A stretch of 64,000 nucleotides of DNA from Siphonodentalium dalli (taxonomy: Eukaryota; Mollusca; Scaphopoda; Gadilida; Siphonodentaliidae): NCBI GenBank assembly GCA_032622095.1, contig CP136065.1:42507503-42571502 (forward strand), given 5' to 3'. The translations under genes were made by a program, and so were the position numbers. Positions 23,283 to 37,300 of the stretch are shown piece after piece (position 1 is the first letter of the stretch; each line of letters opens with the position of its first letter). The notes beneath the pieces are model-generated. The model ran no database searches and was not told where the DNA came from. It was given only the letters and a program-made list of their open reading frames with translations.

Positions 23283-23733
23283 GAAAGTCTACCATATGGG
23301 TTATCCCACGAACAATTATTTTAAGTGGCCTGGCGACTCGGTCCAAGATAACGACTTATCTACATTCCGACTTAATTGGAACTAGAACTCAGTGCGTTCA
23401 ACACGTAGGCAATGATTGGGTTGTCAGTGGACACATATTACATCGTCTGTATGATCCATGTAAAACGCCAAATACACGATAATTACAGATATTTAACCTT
23501 AGGGTGGATACACACATGCATGTAATCTCTGTAATTATCGTGTATTTGTCGTTTTACATGGATCATACAGACCATGTAATATGTGTCCGTTGACAACCCA
23601 ATCATTACGGCTATGTTTGACCACAGTGAGTCAAGCTCTGAGCGTGCATGCAGAGAGCCGTTGACTGAACGAAGTCGTCAGGTCACTTAAAATAATTGTT
23701 CGCGCGATAACCCAAATATTGGACTTTCTGTTT
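23283..23733. repeat. Fold-back element with about 208-bp arms
   Basis: Left arm 23283-23490 and right arm 23526-23733 are imperfect reverse complements (for example CAATGATTGGGTTGTC / GACAACCCAATCATT and ATGGGTTATCCCACGAACAA / TTGTTCGCGCGATAACCCAAAT). The 35-bp centre carries TTAGGGTGGATACACACATG, the same end as element B. Confidence 0.88.
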
Positions 23734-25794
23734 AAATCATTGTCAGTCTTCTCTTGATTTTATACAGGTGATGGCACCAGGATTTCCCCAACGCAGCAGG
23801 GGAGGGGGTCCTGCACAAAAATTCCATATATAGGGCGGGGGTGTGTGGGTCATTTGGACCCGGAAAAAATGCGTAAATGAAAAAAAATGCAAATTTTTTC
23901 CTCCACTTAAAATCACTGTTTTTGTGCTCATGCAATCTGTTAATATCAACCATATGACACACTAGGCTATTTAAAACATACTAACCAGAACTAACTACCA
24001 TTTAGGGGTGTATGTATGCTGATGTATGTCAAAATTAATGTACCAGATTTCGACGGATGAAAGATATATTATATATATATATAAACAAATTATATAACAA
24101 ACATTAAAACACAAGGACAAACATTTATAATATGCATATCAAGATAGCCTTTCAATTGGATGTCAAAGTGTATGTTTTAGCTATATATATATATACACAC
24201 ATGTGTATCCCTTTAAGAGTTTGAACAAAATATAAAGCTGAGTTTATATTGATTAATTCTGTGATGAATTTTGCAATTACTTTTGACAAATTTGTTTACT
24301 GTTATAACATAATTATATGCTCAGACACGATCAGTCGACAATGCTTGCATATAAGCATAATTATGAAATGATTACCATCTTCTGTTCTTAATCCACATAA
24401 TGGATATTATTTGTTATCAAGATAAACTTTATGATACAAACAAAAATAACAATTCCACTATATTCCACTGGTTTAAAACTATAAAACAAAATAACTCATA
24501 CAAATAGTTCATACTATTTGGATAACAATATGAAAGCTTAGCCTTTTGTGATATTAATTCAACCACAGTTATTATTCACAAGTCTAAGCAGTTACGTACT
24601 GTACAGATACATGTAGTAAGGTAGTATATCTGGAGTTCCAGTTATTTGACTGCCAATACATATGGTATTGTAATTATTAGTTGCTTGTTCATTATTGGTT
24701 GCTTTGATATTCAATTTAGGATATAGCAGGATAGAGCAATGTAACTATAAAAGTAGCTTTTGATATTAAAGTCTCAACTTATTCCATATGCAACATAAAG
24801 CTAGAATATAAACATGACTAATATGAACTTTGTTCTTGAAACTAATTATAAATCATACAAACCTGGATCAAACTGCACAGGTAATTTATGCAACTCTCTT
24901 CATGCGAACTTTCTCAGAGTCACATATCTCAACTGGACAGTCTGATCCAGGATGCTTGTTCTTATAATGGGTTTCCATGTGATACGTCCAGTTAACCACA
25001 TTGCACAGGGGTACCTACATGTATACGGACGGTTTGTGCAAGGTGACCGTGGCTTGGATATCTCCGCTGGTTTTAAACTAAACTTTATACTCTGATAATA
25101 AGTTAATAATACTACCAATTCTTCACTAATATTGGTATATGTCAATCTGCACACCAAGATGACATACATACATATATTTAGACTGTGAGCTGCTGTGAGT
25201 GTGACTTTCCTTGGGTCCCATCATACCCATATGCAGATATATATCACAGAAATAGGGGAGATGAAATTTGTTCTACCCCTATTACTACAGTATTACTATT
25301 GGGCCTTGGCTCTAAAACATCTTATACTATTGTTATATAAAAGAATATGGAGTTATTGAGGATATCAGGACATGTATTACCTCATAATTATTATGTTTTA
25401 TGGCATTATGCCCAATGTTTTTAAGTGCATGCATTCAGCATTTCCACATTTTATACTAATAGAATTATCTCCCTTTAGATCAGTTTAGAGGTTTATTAAA
25501 ATGCTGGGAATAGTATTAAATAATAAGAAACTGAACAATTCTTTGCTAGGCTACGATTTGGTTTATATTTTATGTTTTTTGTAAGATTTTGGGGGTGGGT
25601 CCCAATAATTGGGCGGAAAAAAGAGGAAAAATTGCAGGTAGAGGGGTGGTGGGTCCCCGAGAGGGGCAAAAACATTTTTTTCGCCCTATATATGTAAAAA
25701 AATTCCGCGACCCCCCCCCCCCCGGAACGCAGGGGCTATGATCCCCAACATGGGGGGCAATATTATCAGGATCTCCTATATGATCCCCGACTTG

Positions 25795-25866
25795 GGGCTA
25801 TATATGATCCCGATAGCTACCATCGGGCTGGGTGGCTAACTCTGAGCTATTTAAGTAAAACATATC
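25795..25866 (-). mobile_element. Element B, minus copy, first piece
   Basis: Reverse complement of about 23145-23210 (GGGTGGCTAACTCTGAGCTA, then TTTAAGTAAAACATATC). It stops exactly where the GGCCGGATTCGTC terminal repeat begins. Confidence 0.85.
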
Positions 25867-26464
25867 GGCCGGATTCGTCATCTCCAGTTTAAACCTCCGA
25901 GTTTAAACCTGGTTTAAACGTACATTGGTGGTCCCGCCAAACCGGGTCTAATGGGGCGTTTTTGTCGTTCAGTGGCCAGCTAATTGACAACTGTATTCGG
26001 TGATATGAGCATGCAGTCAAACAACCATGTTACCAATCGGACCAGAAGGCATGCCGATATTACGCTTATTGACACGCCATTAATTATCGCGAATGCGTGC
26101 ACGCTCATGGGATTTATTTCAATGAGAAACAGGTATCGCTTATGAACCACTAATCCGATATCATTCTGGGTTTCAATCAATCTTGCAAAATGGCATGTCT
26201 CTCAACACGAGATTCACGTGCTGTTCATCACTTTGTTTGTGATTGATTTTCTGCAAGATGGTTTACACGAAAAGACAAAATGTTGTGTATTTACATGTAT
26301 ATATGTTTATACAAAAGAGTATACGATCTGTCTATCCATCTGTCTGTCTGTTGCTATGCTATGCTTTAATCTCTAAGACATGAATTCACATGTAACTGGC
26401 GAGATGTGCAATATTTACAAGGTGCTGAGTGCGAAATATATACATATACATAAAAGAACACAGA

Positions 26465-26570
26465 AAATGAAGAAGAAGCAGAAAAAGAAGAAGAAGAAAA
26501 GAATGAGAGGAAAAGAAGAAGAAGATAAGAAGAGGAATAAGATAGAAGAAGATAGAAGAAGATTGGTCGA
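26465..26570. repeat. Purine-rich GAA/AAG microsatellite
   Basis: About 100 bases of nearly pure A/G, mostly AAGAAG and GAAGAT steps. The Lys- or Ser-rich frames it produces are not genes. Confidence 0.9.
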
Positions 26571-26760
26571 TATATATGGCGGTAGCCTCTGTTAACCATC
26601 GTCAGTCCTCATTATCGTCGTTTTTATATTCATCTAATACGTTCTATCAGTATACTTTTCGAGGATTCTTATATCAATACTAATAATAATACTAACAACA
26701 ACAACAGCAGCCATAACATTTTGACTTGATATTTCAATAACATTAATAAAATGTATTCAG

Positions 26761-28505
26761 CTATAAATTTCTATTTCTATATTTGAACGCTAATTTCAGA
26801 TAAAGTGTTAATTTTCTCAAGTCAACGCGACCAGACTTTGTCAGTAGCTCGTAAAACTTTATCTTAGAAGGTGGGTTCCAATAGTGTTCGGATATGTATT
26901 TTACCCGCAGGTGCCTCAAGTTGGCGCACTTCATAACAAAATGGTATTCATCACCCAGTTCATTTTTGCACAAGCTACATAAATCTCATTTTGCTCCTCG
27001 CTTTCCCCATCTACCTGTTTCTACTTCCAATCTATGATTGCATGTACGTATTTTTATCAAATATTTTCTCAGACTGAAGGGGAAATCGGTAATATAGTTT
27101 TCTAAGTGGAGGGTTGACTTCAGTTCTTTGTAAAATATTCCCCGTGATGACGATTCTATATCTAACCACCATTGCTGAGTAAACTGGTAAATCAAAGTTT
27201 TGGTTATGTCTTTTTTCTGGCTGTCTATTAACTGTGCCTGGTTCGACCATGCCACGCCGAAACCAGCTGAGTGTATTATTGTTTTAGTAATGTTAATATG
27301 TCTAAAGAGTTTACCGTCGTGTTCCATAAGACGAAACAAGATATCATATAGTTTCTTGGCCAGAACGGACCCCTCTCCCGTCATGAGTCTCGACCAGTAG
27401 CTTACTATTCTCTGCTTTGCCATTATGGCCAATGGATATCTGCCCAGTTCCCATACACCATGTAATTCGGAGTGCTGGTCTTCAGTGCATCAATATTTTG
27501 CAGAATTTTAAATGTACGCTCTCAATTTCTTTCATATTTTCGAACCCCCATATTTCGCAGCCATATAACACAATTGGAACTACAGTCGAGTCGAACAATT
27601 TAAGAGCGACCTCGACTGATAAGTCTAGTTTCCTGACTTTACTCAGTAAGCCAAACATGGCTTTACAAGCGGTTTCTTTAATCATTTTGATTGCATTATG
27701 ATATCGCCCGGTATAAAATAGTTTTACTCCCAAATAAGGAAACTCGTCCACAATATCCTAATGATTTGTCGCATAATTTGAATTCTACATCTGTCACCAC
27801 CCTCTCCCCGCTGAAAATTATAACCTTGGTTTTACTAGTGTTCACGTTCAGTTTCCAAGATTCTGCAAAGTCGCTGAAAGCGTCAAGGGTACGTTGCATA
27901 CTTACAAAATCTTCAGCGAACAGGACAGTATCATCGGCGTAGAGTAAACATATAAGTTTCAAATAAATGCCTAATTTGTCGTGGGAAACATTGTTCAACT
28001 CGGTCAGGCCATCAACTACACAATCGTGCATAAATTTTCAAGATCGTTGATACAAATCGAAAAGGGGAAAGGGGAGAGCATCGCCCCCTGCCGTACTCCC
28101 ACACTACACGGGAAAAATTCGGACAGATGTTCATTTTGAGAAACACATGACTTCGTACATTCATACATACTTCTAATTATTCGGAAAACGTTACCATTTA
28201 TACCTTGTTTTACAAGTTTGACCCACAGACCTTGTCGCCAAACTGTGTCGAAGGCTTTCTGGAAATCAACAAATGTGCATATCAGTTTCTTATTGCTTTT
28301 TATGTACAACTCGATAATACTCTACAATATGAATAATCCGTCTGTAGTTGAATACCCTTGTCTGAATCCAATTTGATTATCATTTATGACACCGTTTTCT
28401 TGGGCGAAAGTAGAAAGCCTTTTATTCAGTACACTCGTAAATAACTTGCCTATAGCACTCAAGAGTGTGATCCCTCTATGTTCGCAACTTTTCTCCCAGA
28501 CCCTG
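26761..28505 (-). pseudogene. Non-LTR retrotransposon (LINE) ORF2, 5'-truncated and frameshifted
   Basis: The minus strand encodes reverse transcriptase in order but in several frames: GFRQGYSTTDGL near 28365, catalytic block A FVDFQKAFDTVW (about 28270), block B GVRQGAMLSPF (28085), block C LLYADDTVLF (27930) and block D LNVNTSKTKVIIF. It then passes through LYGCEIWGF and SYWSRLMTGEG to a C-terminal CKNELGDEYHFVMKC zinc-knuckle-like motif that stops at 26761. There is an in-frame TAG near 28325 and frameshifts near 28020, 27720, 27450 and 26980, so it is dead. The endonuclease and 5' part are missing. It would have copied LINE RNA into DNA at target sites. Confidence 0.9.
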
Positions 28506-29424
28506 GACCAATTTCAATCAAATTATGTGTGGTGACTCGGGGTAACTAGGAGGATGGTATAACAGCGTCAGGTTTTCAACATTTTATTTTAAAAATAAGT
28601 AAAATGTAATTAAAAAAAAAAGAAGAAAATATAGTGTTGTTAACTTGAGAAAGGAGTTGAATCTAAGAAGAAATAAAATGTAAATTAATTTGTGTTTGTT
28701 TTAAATTTAATTAAATGTTGTTTTTTTTAATTAAAATTTTCAAATGATAAAAGTGTGCGCAAAGGTGTCGCAGGCTCCTAGCGCACAAGGGGGCCGCATG
28801 CGCCTCTGACGTTGAATAAAGGCTCCATAATCTAGTCAATCCTGCACCAAGAGGTCAGTCAAGTAAAGGCAATTTGCTTATGAGTATACACCAGAAGCGG
28901 CATCTGAACTGTTGGACAGGTTTTAATAAAGAAATATATTACATGCGTTGCTTTTTTCAATGTTATAAATTTCTCGTCATGCAGAAAATAAAAAAAACTT
29001 CCCAGGCTTTAAATGAACAGGTGGAATATTATGTGAATGTATGGACGTAACCACATGCAGTAGAGCTTTGTGGTATGATCTACACCAAAATGGGTTATCA
29101 AATTTGACCCATAAAGAAATATAATTTTAGGATTGAAAACTACACCCCGTGTACCTGGTATCACCGACCCGGAAGGTATCACCAAACCGGACCGAGTGGG
29201 AAAGAATGTTCACGCATATAATATGCGAATATTGTGTTTCTCAATGTAAAACTGACAAGGAACCATACGAAGGAATGTTTACCCACCCGATGTCAGTCGG
29301 TTTTCACAGATCTAACCATTTACCAATTTTTAGCGAATTATTTCAATAGTCTTTTCTGTTTTGCTCTCTCAAATTTTCAAGAAAATCTATTCACTAACAT
29401 AATCAGCGGCCTTTCACACTGCCG

Positions 29425-29800
29425 ACAATATGTCCGTATATAATTGACTTTGTCAAAGAGGCATAGAATTGAACATATTTTTAAAAGCACGTGTCATTCT
29501 CAATATGGTGGGACCACTATCGATCCAGATAGATGTCAAAGTCGCGAATCAAGATGTCGATAACACCGGATCTTCTGTGCAGTAAATATCAATAGTACTG
29601 ATAGAGTTCTGGTGAGTTTTCGCTTGTTTTCGTGTATATCGGAGACTAATGAGTTGGACGTATCTCATCTAAATATGAATACCATTTTCGAATCATGTAT
29701 ACACATCCATTATGGATCGATTAATTAAATTAATTGAACATCCATCTCAGCAGTCAAATTTGCTCAAACAAATAGGCGAATGAAAGATTACGTATATATA
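29425..29800 (+). repeat. Dispersed repeat E, copy 1, first part
   Basis: Matches 33762-34130 along its length (for example CTCAATATGGTGGGACCACT, ACACCGGATCTTCTGTGCAG and AATTAAATTAATTGAACA). Copy 1 is interrupted after 29800 by about 1.8 kb and resumes near 31613. Confidence 0.85.
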
Positions 29801-30796
29801 TATATATATACCTTATTTCCTCCAATATTGAAGATTCGATATATATTGTATAATTAATCATATATACATATCATTTGGTACATACAAATGGAACAGATGA
29901 AACAGGAAATGTAACTAAGAAGAATGATACGATAGAATATGCAACTTACAGTATTAATGAGTTGGCGAATGCCGCCAGGTACAACTGAGAATCGATCTGC
30001 TCAAAAAATAGGCTACAAAAGCTGGCATGAATATACAAAAAACGATATGTACAAGGATAGATAGCCTTCGTGTCAACATAACATATACCTTTACATATAA
30101 CCATACGAAAAGACCGGCAAGAGAGCAATCAACCTAGGAAAAGAATATCATTCGAATTATATGTACATGAACACGAGACGAGCTTACATATGTCAGAGAC
30201 CACATCAACAAACACACACCCTCTCGACCACACCCGTACGCATGCACGATCGCAAACACACACAATCGTACATACATACGCTATGATGTACTATCACAAC
30301 AACACTCAATAAGATCATATCGGTGCAGTTTTCCCCACATGTCCATAAACACATATATTCAAATCAAACCACAAACATCAGACAAATACATTTCACACAC
30401 TTTCTCACAGACAATCACGCGCGTGTCAGCATATACATTGTAAACAATGCATCCGCGTGTATATGCATGCACAACCATACATACACTTACTTAAACCAAC
30501 ATACGACTATACTATGAATTTAAATCTTGCATGTGCATGTACGCACCATGCAGCAACATATATCAAAGTACACTCAGGTGTGTTGGCACCCATGAGGCGC
30601 GTGCATGAGCATGTACATCCAGAACTATATGCTTACTCAAAGGACCACATGGTTATCATATAACACAAGATGTTTGGTCGTTTTCGTTATCGGATACAGC
30701 CCATATACGGGAAAGCAATGAGAAGGTGTATCAAATTTGTGACAAAAATGTTGATATTGTGTCTGGAGATATGTCCCTCAATTATTCACATGATTA
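29801..30796. other. AT- and CA-rich DNA without genes
   Basis: Begins with a (TA)n run at 29793-29812. 30195-30520 is rich in ACACAC and CATACA. Short frames exist, but none has recognisable protein character. Confidence 0.5.
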
Positions 30797-30802
30797 TTGG
30801 TG

Positions 30803-31210
30803 TTAACGCGCGAACTTAGTTACAATTGCTGTTTGGTAGCTACTCCACATGTGGTTGGCCAGCTTTACAAAGAAGTTGATAAGCATGAGTTCAATTTGAA
30901 TGGGACCCTCCATCTGAGCTGGTATGCACCCAAGGAAGACTGCTACCAGATTCATGGAAGATAGGGAGTCAAGAAAACAAGACGTGTCTGTACCAAGCAT
31001 GTCAATTATTTTATACCAGACCTGATTTCGGGACTGGCATAAATATGGACATTCAGTTATAACATGGACCACCTCACAAGCTATTTCCAGTTCGCACAGC
31101 GAACAGTTTGAATTGAAATCATAAGCCGACTTTGCGATGAGTTGTCCTGCAACCGTGTAAAGGTGCTTATCTTGTGGGAACAGTTTACAGGATTTCCAAA
31201 GTCTAGACAT
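30803..31210 (-). pseudogene. LINE ORF2 C-terminal fragment
   Basis: The minus-strand frame contains LWKSCKLFPQDKHLYTVAGQ and a CSLCELEIACEVVHVITECP cluster (C-x2-C ... H-x4-C), the zinc-knuckle-like end typical of many non-LTR retrotransposon ORF2 proteins. The reverse transcriptase part is absent, as expected for a strongly 5'-truncated insertion. It is a different family from the LINE at 26.8-28.5 kb. Confidence 0.7.
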
Positions 31211-31612
31211 GCATGGAAAGAGAAGGTTGAATAGATTGAAAAATGCTGAGGTTTACATTAGATTTCACTTTACAACGCCAATCTTCTGTATATACTGTGA
31301 AAGTACATTTATTCGTGGTGTTCCAATTTTCGTGATTTTCGTGGCTGTTGATAACCACGAAATTAAAAACCCCACGAAAAGTATGATATTTTCGAAACAG
31401 TCGCATTTTGAGAATGTCATGCGGGAGGTAAATGTAACTCTATTGGCCCATATATGTATATTCAGAGCCTTGAGAGTTATGTTATGAGAAGAACATGACT
31501 TTCGCCTAGGTTATATAGGTTTATGTACTACAATCCCGTTTAATATTGACATTCTCAATAGTCGTCAACTAAATCTTGGACACACGACATGCTGATTAAT
31601 TATATATATCTG
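31211..31612. other. Repeat-like DNA with CCACGAAAT inverted pair
   Basis: Contains TTCGTGG / CCACGAA segments (31313-31378) that pair in inverse orientation, seen in many bivalve repeats. No gene seen. Confidence 0.4.
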
Positions 31613-32060
31613 ATCACAAGAACATGCATACTGTCGGTTCGGATATAGTTTAGTCGTATCATAATCAGGTGCGTATTGAGACCCAATATGGCGAAAAAGC
31701 CCATCTAGATTCAAGCTACTTCATCTTACTTGCCATGCATTAAATTTTGTCATCAGAGACAGTGTTTCTGTTTTTTTAACTGGGGTGTCTCGCCCAACCT
31801 CATTCAAACCGTTCATCAGGGGGACAAATCTATATATCCATGCATTTTTTCGGGCTACACCCGAAGTCAATGTTCTCTTAGTCTGGTTTTTGGCTCAATT
31901 CTAGATCTGATGTATAACTCTGGCGAATCGCGTGGAAAGCATGACCGCCTATATGAAACATTCTGTACTTCATGTATATACTATAGTATGGTGCATATCA
32001 AGCAAAATGGTCGGCATGACAGACGCCATCTTGTCTGGAGTCTAAGCGACCACAACACGC
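31613..32060 (+). repeat. Dispersed repeat E, copy 1, second part
   Basis: 31613-31700 matches 34145-34232. 31718-31840 matches 38030-38145 (CTACTTCATCTTAC, GCATTAAATTTTGTC, TCTCGCCCAACCTC). 31955-32050 matches 38573-38655 (CATTCTGTACT, CATGACAGACGCCAT). So it is the same repeat as copy 2, interrupted at different points. Confidence 0.8.
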
Positions 32061-32279
32061 CAGGATTATTACACTTCAGAATGGGGTTTCTGCGGTGGTC
32101 CAAACGTGATACCAAATCGAAGGCATCAAACATTTCGTATGCGATAGTGCAATTGAAACTCTCTGGGCTCTCTGTCTATTACTCGTCGATATATTTGGAG
32201 GTTCATGTGAGCCATTCCCTTTTAATGTGTGTAGATAGTTTGTAACGGAGGGCGTATACACGCTCTAAACATATCACGG

Positions 32280-33500
32280 ACATTTCTCATTATTTTCAGC
32301 ATCGAAGAGTCACAAATGTCGATAACTGGCGTCGTAAATATCTCATTAAAATGTAATCATTAGCTTTCAACATCGAAAACGAAAACTATAGTGGAGTCAA
32401 GTCAGGTAAGACATCTTTAACGGTGCTCCTGGAATCATTATCTCAATAGGGGTCCGCACTAATACCATGGAATCGATGTTCAACTTCACCGGATATTGGT
32501 CATTTAATTGTATACGGACTTCATCTGTTTCAGATAGTCATACCAAGTTCTGTTCCGATTTTCTTCAGACTATATGAAACAATAAAGAGTGTGTATGTTA
32601 TATATCAAAGATTGAAAAGAACTTCAAATTTGCGACCACTTTTTGCAAGACATTTCAGATTATACTAAGATTGTCGGCATTTTGTGTATTTAATCACCAA
32701 TATTAAAAATCGATTAAAGTGACTGGATATGGGCGTAAAGTCTGATTTCGAGACTTCGACGTAAAACCAGCATTATCCCAACATATTACACTAGCTGGTT
32801 CACGTCGAAGGAAACTAGGACAGACGGACTCACAGAAAGACCTACTCAAGTCACCGATTAGTTTGAGCCGATTTTTCTTCAGAGCAGAATAGAAGAATAA
32901 AGAGCGTTCTCCCAAATTAATAACAATTAATGTCATAACAATATAATAATTTTGCGGCTGTGTGATTGGGGGATCTATTCCTGATTTGGCAAATAAAGAG
33001 CGTTTATTTTATATGTCAACGATTGGAAGCAGCTGGCAAAATGATATTTACTTTGGAAAGATTTTTCAGGGTATACAAATGTTTTTTTTTTTATCAGCAA
33101 TTCATGTATTTAGCGACCCATCTTTACCTTCTTCCAAATATATGGAAGTATGAACGAGCCATGGCCATGTAATGTGCATCGGCATCTAAACACCCTGAGA
33201 ACATTTCTCAAATTTTCAGCATCGAAAAGTCACAATGTTCGGTATATGGCGGCGTAAATTCTCATTAAAATGTTCTCATTAGTTTTCAGGATTGAACACG
33301 AAAACTATAGTTGAGCAAAGTCAGACTGGAGATCATTACTGATGCTCCGGGAGCCATTATCTCAATAGGGGTTCGCACTAATAGTTTGGAAATCGATGTA
33401 TAGATGTTGGTCAAGTCATAGATAAGTTGGGTACTGATTGTTCTCAGAGCAAAGAATAATAAGGAGCGTTCTAGTTAGTCTATTCCTGATATGGTAATAC
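32280..33500 (+). repeat. Direct duplication with about 918-bp offset
   Basis: 32280-32475 and 33200-33395 share CAGCATCGAARAGTCACAA, GAAAACTATAGT and CATTATCTCAATAGGGGTYC. Shorter TTCTTCAGA-AATAA-GAGCGTT segments recur near 32565, 32880, 32990 and 33445. No coding sequence recognised. Confidence 0.75.
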
Positions 33501-33761
33501 AACGAGCGTCAGATATGTAGAGGATAAACATGTTTTTCTGGTGTGCATTTGGGACGATTATCTGTGGAGTTTTGAGATGGAAAATACAGTTTTAAATACC
33601 GGCGCAGCGTGTAGCCGGTAAAACGGATATTTTGCATCGGAAAACCTACCGAAAAACGTCCCAAATCAAACAGACAGCATGTTTATCCCCATTCTAAATC
33701 ACACACATAGCAAAATCATGCTATAGACATACAAATCTACCCACGAATTGCTGCAGTGGAC

Positions 33762-34236
33762 GGTATATAATTGATTTTGTCAAAGAAGCATAGGATTGAC
33801 CATATTTAAAAAAAAGCACATGTTATTCTCAATATGGTGGGACCACTTTCGATCCAGATAGATGTCAAGGGGCGGACCAAGATGTCAGTAACACCGGATC
33901 TTCTGTGCAGTAAATATCCATGTACTTATAGAGTTCTGGTGAGTTTTCGCGTGTTTCGTATGTATCTGAGACTGATGAGTTGGACTAATTATCTCATCTG
34001 AATATGAGTCCGTACCATTTTCGAATCATGTATACACATATAATATGGGTGGATTAATTAAATTAATTGAACAGTCATCTCAGCAGTCAAATTTCCTCAT
34101 TCAAAAAGGCGAATGAAAATGACGTATACATAAGTCCATGTTCACACGAACATGCATGCTGTCGTTTCGGATAACAGTTTAGTCGTATCCGAATCGGGTT
34201 TGTATTAAGACCCCACATGGCGAAACAATACCATAC
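33762..34236 (+). repeat. Dispersed repeat E, copy 2, first part
   Basis: Matches 29425-29800 and then 31613-31700 without the 1.8-kb interruption present in copy 1. It is itself interrupted after about 34236, shortly before the Helitron-like element. Confidence 0.85.
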
Positions 34237-34313
34237 GACTATGGTAATATAAGACGGTCATGTTGTGGACACAGTTAATACCATGTATTAAGGAGGTTAT
34301 CCTGCCATCTATA

Positions 34314-34327
34314 TCTATATTTGCGAA

Positions 34328-34366
<39 letters not shown>

Positions 34367-37300
34367 GTTCTATAGAAATTCACAGGGGACCACCTAGATG
34401 ACATTAAAGGGGTCTAATAGGGGTAACTTTTTACGAGAAAGATAATGGCGAGGGTTAGAATTTTATAAAGTGACGCCGCTGTTGTCAGGGGCAGAAAAGG
34501 GGGAGGGTCAGAACAAAAATTGTCGCCGATTGCCACCAATCTTAAATATAATCATCCCCATAACATGAGGAATCTAATGGTGTGGTTTAAATATGTAAAA
34601 AGTCGCGCCGTTCGCGCCAGGGATGCCCGGAAGGGGAGAGGGGCACCAAAATGGATCAAAATAATTTTAGCGCCGAATTCTATCAAATTTATGCACATTC
34701 TTCTGAGAACTTCTCCATGATACAAGGAATCTTATTGCGTGATTTAAAGACGCCAAATTGGTGTCGTTGGGATTAGAGATTTGGGGCGGTAGGTGGGTAC
34801 TAAATCTGATAAGTATTGGTTTAGTCGCCGATTGCCACGAAACTTATTTATCCCATGATATGAGGTGTCTAATGGCGTGGCTTAAAGCTGTCAAACGTGG
34901 CGTCATTCGAGTCAGGGGTGCCCTGAAACGAAGAGGGGCACCAAAATTGATACACATTATCTTTAGCGCCAATTGCCACCAAATTGATACACATTCTTAT
35001 CCATGATATGAGGTATCTAATCGCGTGACGTCATATTGGTGCTGCTTTGGTGAGAGATGGGGTGGGATGGGGTGAGCACTAAATTTGATAAAAAATTGTT
35101 TAGTCGCGGATTAGCACCAAACAAACAAATAATAATATCCATGATATAAAGAGTCCAACCAAAAACTTATAAAAAATAAGTTTAGTGCCAATTACCATCA
35201 AACACATACACGTTCTTCTCAAATGATACAATGAATCAAATATTTGCGAACATCTAGCTTTCTGTGTTATATATATAACTTTAAGGGTACAATCGAGCTG
35301 GCACCAAGGGGGTCTGACAGGGGTAACGTTTTACGAGTAATATAATGGTCAGGGTTAAACTTTTCTAAAGTTAAGTTGTTGATACGAGGGATATAAACGT
35401 GTGATTTAAGACGCGAAATTGGTGCCGTTTGTGTGAGAGATGGGGGGGGGGGGGGGTAATAAATATGATAAGAATTTGTTTGGTGGCCGAATACCACCAA
35501 ACTTATATATAATCATCTCAATTATATAATGCATGCATGAGTCTAATATACCTGGTTTATATATGATAAAAGTGGCGCGATTCAAGTCATACATGAGGAG
35601 AGTTGCACCAAAGTCGATACAAATATATTAATAGCACTGATTCCACCAAATTCATGCACGTTCGTATCTAATGATATGATTAATTAAATCACATTTGGGG
35701 CCATTTGGTTCATTGATGGCGAGAGGAGATTCACTAGCATTTATAAGAATGTTCAATTCGCCGATATCCAACAAAGTTATATATAGTCATCTCCCAGGCC
35801 ATCTCCATGTCGTTATGAGGAGTTGTTGGCATTCTAATTTCACAATCTGGACAAATGGTGACCGTATTAAGTTACTTGAACAATTATTTTGAGTGTGTTT
35901 TATTCAAGGGCATAGCGCTGTAGGCGTCGAACATACTAAATGTACCCCATGTTGTCATTTCCCTTGCACAAGATATAATCGAACCTTCATGGTATGTGGA
36001 AGTAGGGTCTTGGTCGATGCATGCCAATAGGTTAGTGTGAAATGTTCTGAACGCCCGCTGTTTTCTCCAAATCGAGAACCGAGGTTATTCGGGTTACACC
36101 ATTATTGTTTTAAACGCGGGGAGTGCTAGCGTAGCATCCAGCTGATTCTAACTTAGGAGCTTTTGTGTCTCTTCTGTAAATTGAAGATATATTTTGGTCG
36201 GACAATAGACAATTTTTCTTACCAATATAGTATGCTCGTTGTTCGCAAAAATGGGGTTGACCCAGAAAAATTGTTAAAGAAGCGATCTTGGTGTCATTCA
36301 ACGCGGGATAATCTGTGGTACAACATATCCAAAATCCGATTTGGGGACAATCCAGGATCCAAGATGGCGTCCAACATGGCCGCACTTAGTCAAAAGAGAC
36401 TCTGGTTGAGAAATTATTCGATTATAATGAGAACAAATATTGCCATATGTATACAAATAACTTTAAGGGTACATTCGAGATGGCACCAAGGCGGTCTGAC
36501 AGTGGTAACTTTTTACGAGTAAGATAATGGTCAGGGTTAAACTTTTCTAAAGTGACGTTATTGATACGAGGAATATAAACGTGTGATTTAAAGACGCGAA
36601 ATTGGTGCCGTTTGTGTGAGAGATGGGGGGGGGGTACTAAATATGATAAGAATTTGTTCAGTTGCCGAATACCACCAAACTTATATATAATCATCTCCAT
36701 TATACAATGCATGCATGAGTCTAATAGACGTGGTTTATATATGGCACAAGTGGCGCGGTTCAAGTCACGCATGAGTGGAGTTGCAACAAAGTCGATACAA
36801 ATATATTAATAGCACTGATTCCGCCAAATCCATGCACGTTCGTCTCTAGTGACATGATTAATTATATCACATTTGGGGCCGTTTGGGTATTGGATGGGGA
36901 GAGGAGATTCACTAGCATATATAAGAATGTTCAATTCGCCGATATCCAACAAAGTTATATATAGTCATCTCCACGTCGTTATAAGGAGTGGTTGGCATTC
37001 CAATTTCACAATCTCGACAAATGGTGACCGAATTAAGTCACTTGAACAATTATATCTTCTCAACTGTCATATTTATATGGGGATGGAAATCAGGGCATTC
37101 CTATAATGATCTAGCAATACATATACATAGAAGAAAGCATTAACAGTATATTTAAGAGCTACATATATTCATTCAAACTGAGGGACCTTGAATCGTCAGA
37201 GGATTGCATATTAGAATGGCTCATGTATATGTTATAACACGATTGAGTCTGTCTCATTCAATATAGTTTCCACAAAAACAGTTACAATTGACAAGAGCTA

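Noticed and set aside
26380-26595. Lys/Glu-rich frame resembling a coiled coil
   Set aside because: It is the purine microsatellite at 26465-26570.
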